In this document: piece after piece, positions 62,549-64,000 of the stretch
Position numbering within the stretch: position 1 is the stretch's first letter
Layout: each line of letters opens with the position of its first letter
Assembly (NCBI RefSeq): GCF_028993635.1
Contig: NZ_CP118631.1
Coordinates: 372,001-436,000, forward strand
Reading direction: 5' to 3'
Length of the DNA stretch: 64,000 nt
Source of the DNA: Mucilaginibacter sp. SJ
Lineage (GTDB): Bacteria > Bacteroidota > Bacteroidia > Sphingobacteriales > Sphingobacteriaceae
Notes under the pieces: model-generated
Told to the model about the DNA's origin: nothing
The model's database searches: none
What the model saw: the letters and a program-made list of their open reading frames with translations, nothing else
Program-made: the position numbers and the translations under genes

Positions 62549-64000
62549 TAATAGGCCCCGCAGGGTCAGTCTTGCGGTAATAGTTTTCACAGCAGTAATC
62601 TTTATTATCGGAACATCTTTGAAAAGTGGGGGTGTGAAGAGCTTGATATGGATAGAGGCAGAATCGGCGGAGAAGGTTGTGGAGCCTTTACGTATTATCG
62701 ATATGGAGGGGGCCTCTGAAAAAAAAGGTATAATCGCAATCGGCAATCATTTCAGAAAGGAGGGTTATGCAAAATATAAATTTGCAGTTGAGCAGGATGG
62801 GGATTATACTGTTTGGGGAAGATGTTTCTGGGATAATGTATGTACCAATTCTTTCCAAATAGGCATAGATAATTTAGGATTGGAAGGTATAGGAGAGGAT
62901 CCTTTAACAAATCAATGGCATTGGGTAATGGGCCCCAAATTTAAAATAAAAAGAGGGGAGCATACCCTTTATCTTTGGAATAGGGAAGCGAGTTCACAGA
63001 TAGATAAAATGTTGATCACGGCAGACCCCACCTACGTTCCTGAAGGGACAGGAATTGTTTCATCCATATCCGAAGATTTTGAGACAGGTCTGATTCCGGA
63101 AAATTTTAGTTTCTTAAATAAATCTGACTGGAAAATTGTTGATGGAAGCGCCAAAAGTAAAAATCTCTTTCATGCTACAAATTCTACAGGAGGTTATTTA
63201 GGCAACCAAGTGCTGATTCATCAGGATTATGGGGCCAGTTATCTATTTAGTTTAGCTTTCAAGGCCAATAAATTCCCCCGAAAAACGGTGTCTGTCAGTT
63301 TTAATTATCAAAATGAACTCAATTTCTGTGAGGTTAGGATCGATGGCCGTGCTATCAAATTAATAGAAACCCGTAATGGCCATCAAAAAATTCTGCAACA
63401 AAAGAGTTTTAATGAAAATCTTATAAATGACGAATTCCGAGATTTGTCTGTATGCAGCGACCATAACACTTACAATATAAAGTATAATGGAAATGATATT
63501 TTCAGGTTCGCAGTAAATCCGCTCACAACGGGAGATATTGTAGGATTCGGCTCTTCAGCAGGCGTATATTTTGATAATATATCTTTAAATGGGGAGCAAA
63601 AAATCAGCTATAATGAGAACTTCCACGAACCTGATTTTAGCGCCTCCACAGAGAAACCGGAAACATCGGCTGGGTATTTACAAAATTTGAAACGTGGACG
63701 TAGGAACTGGTGGATCATAGATGGACAATGGAACCAAACCACCTTGGATGGCTATGAAGAAATTGGAGCAAAAAGCAGTTCCGGTAAGCCTGCTTTGATT
63801 GTGTTTGGAACTGATTTCTGGAAAAATTATGAGATACAAGTAGCAACTCGATTTAACAGCGAAAATGGAGCCGGCATCATATTTAATTTTCACGACAGAA
63901 ACAATTACAGTTTGTTCAGGTGGATAAAAGGACCTTCGGGCTGGAAATATCTAATAGATAGAATCCAATCTGGAAAGGAGACACCGATAGCAGCTACCAT
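62529..64000 (+). CDS. Large exported protein with repeated LamG/DUF1080-like beta-sandwich domains (3'-truncated by window edge)
   Basis: The frame is open from the ATG at 62529 to the window end (490 codons), overlapping the ligase gene by 20 nt. Residues about 14-32 (SLAVIVFTAVIFIIGTS) are a membrane anchor or uncleaved signal. A first beta-rich unit with WGRCFWDNVC lies at about 95-180. A second starts at EDFETGLIPENFSFL, and a third at FHEPDFSAS contains RGRRNWWIIDGQWNQ and NGAGIIFNFHDRNNYSLFRW, the pattern of concanavalin-like (LamG/DUF1080) carbohydrate-binding or hydrolase domains. Likely a surface glycan-binding or processing protein of the polysaccharide cluster. Its end and exact function are unseen. 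Confidence 0.75.
   Translation, partial: MLKLQLDNRPRRVSLAVIVFTAVIFIIGTSLKSGGVKSLIWIEAESAEKVVEPLRIIDMEGASEKKGIIAIGNHFRKEGYAKYKFAVEQDGDYTVWGRCFWDNVCTNSFQIGIDNLGLEGIGEDPLTNQWHWVMGPKFKIKRGEHTLYLWNREASSQIDKMLITADPTYVPEGTGIVSSISEDFETGLIPENFSFLNKSDWKIVDGSAKSKNLFHATNSTGGYLGNQVLIHQDYGASYLFSLAFKANKFPRKTVSVSFNYQNELNFCEVRIDGRAIKLIETRNGHQKILQQKSFNENLINDEFRDLSVCSDHNTYNIKYNGNDIFRFAVNPLTTGDIVGFGSSAGVYFDNISLNGEQKISYNENFHEPDFSASTEKPETSAGYLQNLKRGRRNWWIIDGQWNQTTLDGYEEIGAKSSSGKPALIVFGTDFWKNYEIQVATRFNSENGAGIIFNFHDRNNYSLFRWIKGPSGWKYLIDRIQSGKETPIAAT

Overview
The window looks like a chromosomal stretch of a soil-type member of the Bacteroidota, most likely Sphingobacteriaceae (Mucilaginibacter or Pedobacter like). 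This rests on SusC/SusD pairs, a hybrid two-component/AraC regulator, UnbV/VCBS lipoproteins, a TAnnTTTG promoter element, a Bacteroidota histone H1-like protein, a UpxY-type NusG and FtsX permeases with extra N-terminal domains. No rRNA, intact tRNA, CRISPR array or prophage was found. The genus is inferred, not proven.

Layout. 1-14.4 kb: a polysaccharide-utilisation-type locus (hybrid sensor/AraC regulator, SASA-type acetylesterase, SusC, SusD, two VCBS/UnbV lipoproteins). 14.4-14.9 kb: an AraC-family gene that lost its 3' half and was split by a 164-bp MITE-like element. 14.9-20.1 kb: a drug-response operon (MarR regulator, rifampicin phosphotransferase-type enzyme, MATE exporter, DoxX protein) with a perfect operator-like inverted repeat over its putative promoter. 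20.2-22 kb: a small glycine/alanine-rich membrane protein and an NAPE-PLD-like metallo-hydrolase. 22-29 kb, minus strand: a complete ebo cluster in the order eboA-B-C-D-E-F, preceded by a TMEM220-family gene. 29.4 kb: a GH29 fucosidase.

31-48 kb is a stress/redox island: a Crp/Fnr regulator, DUF983 and SulP proteins, a histone H1-like protein, twin methyltransferases, universal stress proteins, an AI-2E permease, a zinc alcohol dehydrogenase, a catalytically dead L,D-transpeptidase, an FAD oxidoreductase and a YeiH-type sulfate exporter. Four perfect TGAT-N4-ATCA (FNR-type) boxes stand in front of genes here. The island also holds many broken genes: a frameshifted USP, a truncated AraC-FtsX fusion, two eroded DoxX-like genes, and a sulfite-dehydrogenase-type cytochrome c remnant.

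48.3-64 kb is visibly richer in A+T. It holds attachment-site-like debris, a full FtsX permease with a FecR-type N-terminus, an ISAs1-family insertion sequence with a 10-bp target duplication and a dead transposase, and a UpxY/NusG-like antiterminator. A RiPP locus follows: a full-length LanB dehydratase, a LytTR response regulator and a LytS-type kinase on the minus strand. Divergent from them is a tiny unannotated ORF whose C-terminus is Thr-rich but has no cysteine. The window ends in the start of an exopolysaccharide cluster: a membrane protein, an O-antigen ligase/polymerase, and a large exported protein running off the edge.

The RiPP locus is the strongest candidate for something undescribed: a lanthipeptide-type dehydratase with a precursor that cannot form lanthionine rings, under apparent LytTR control.
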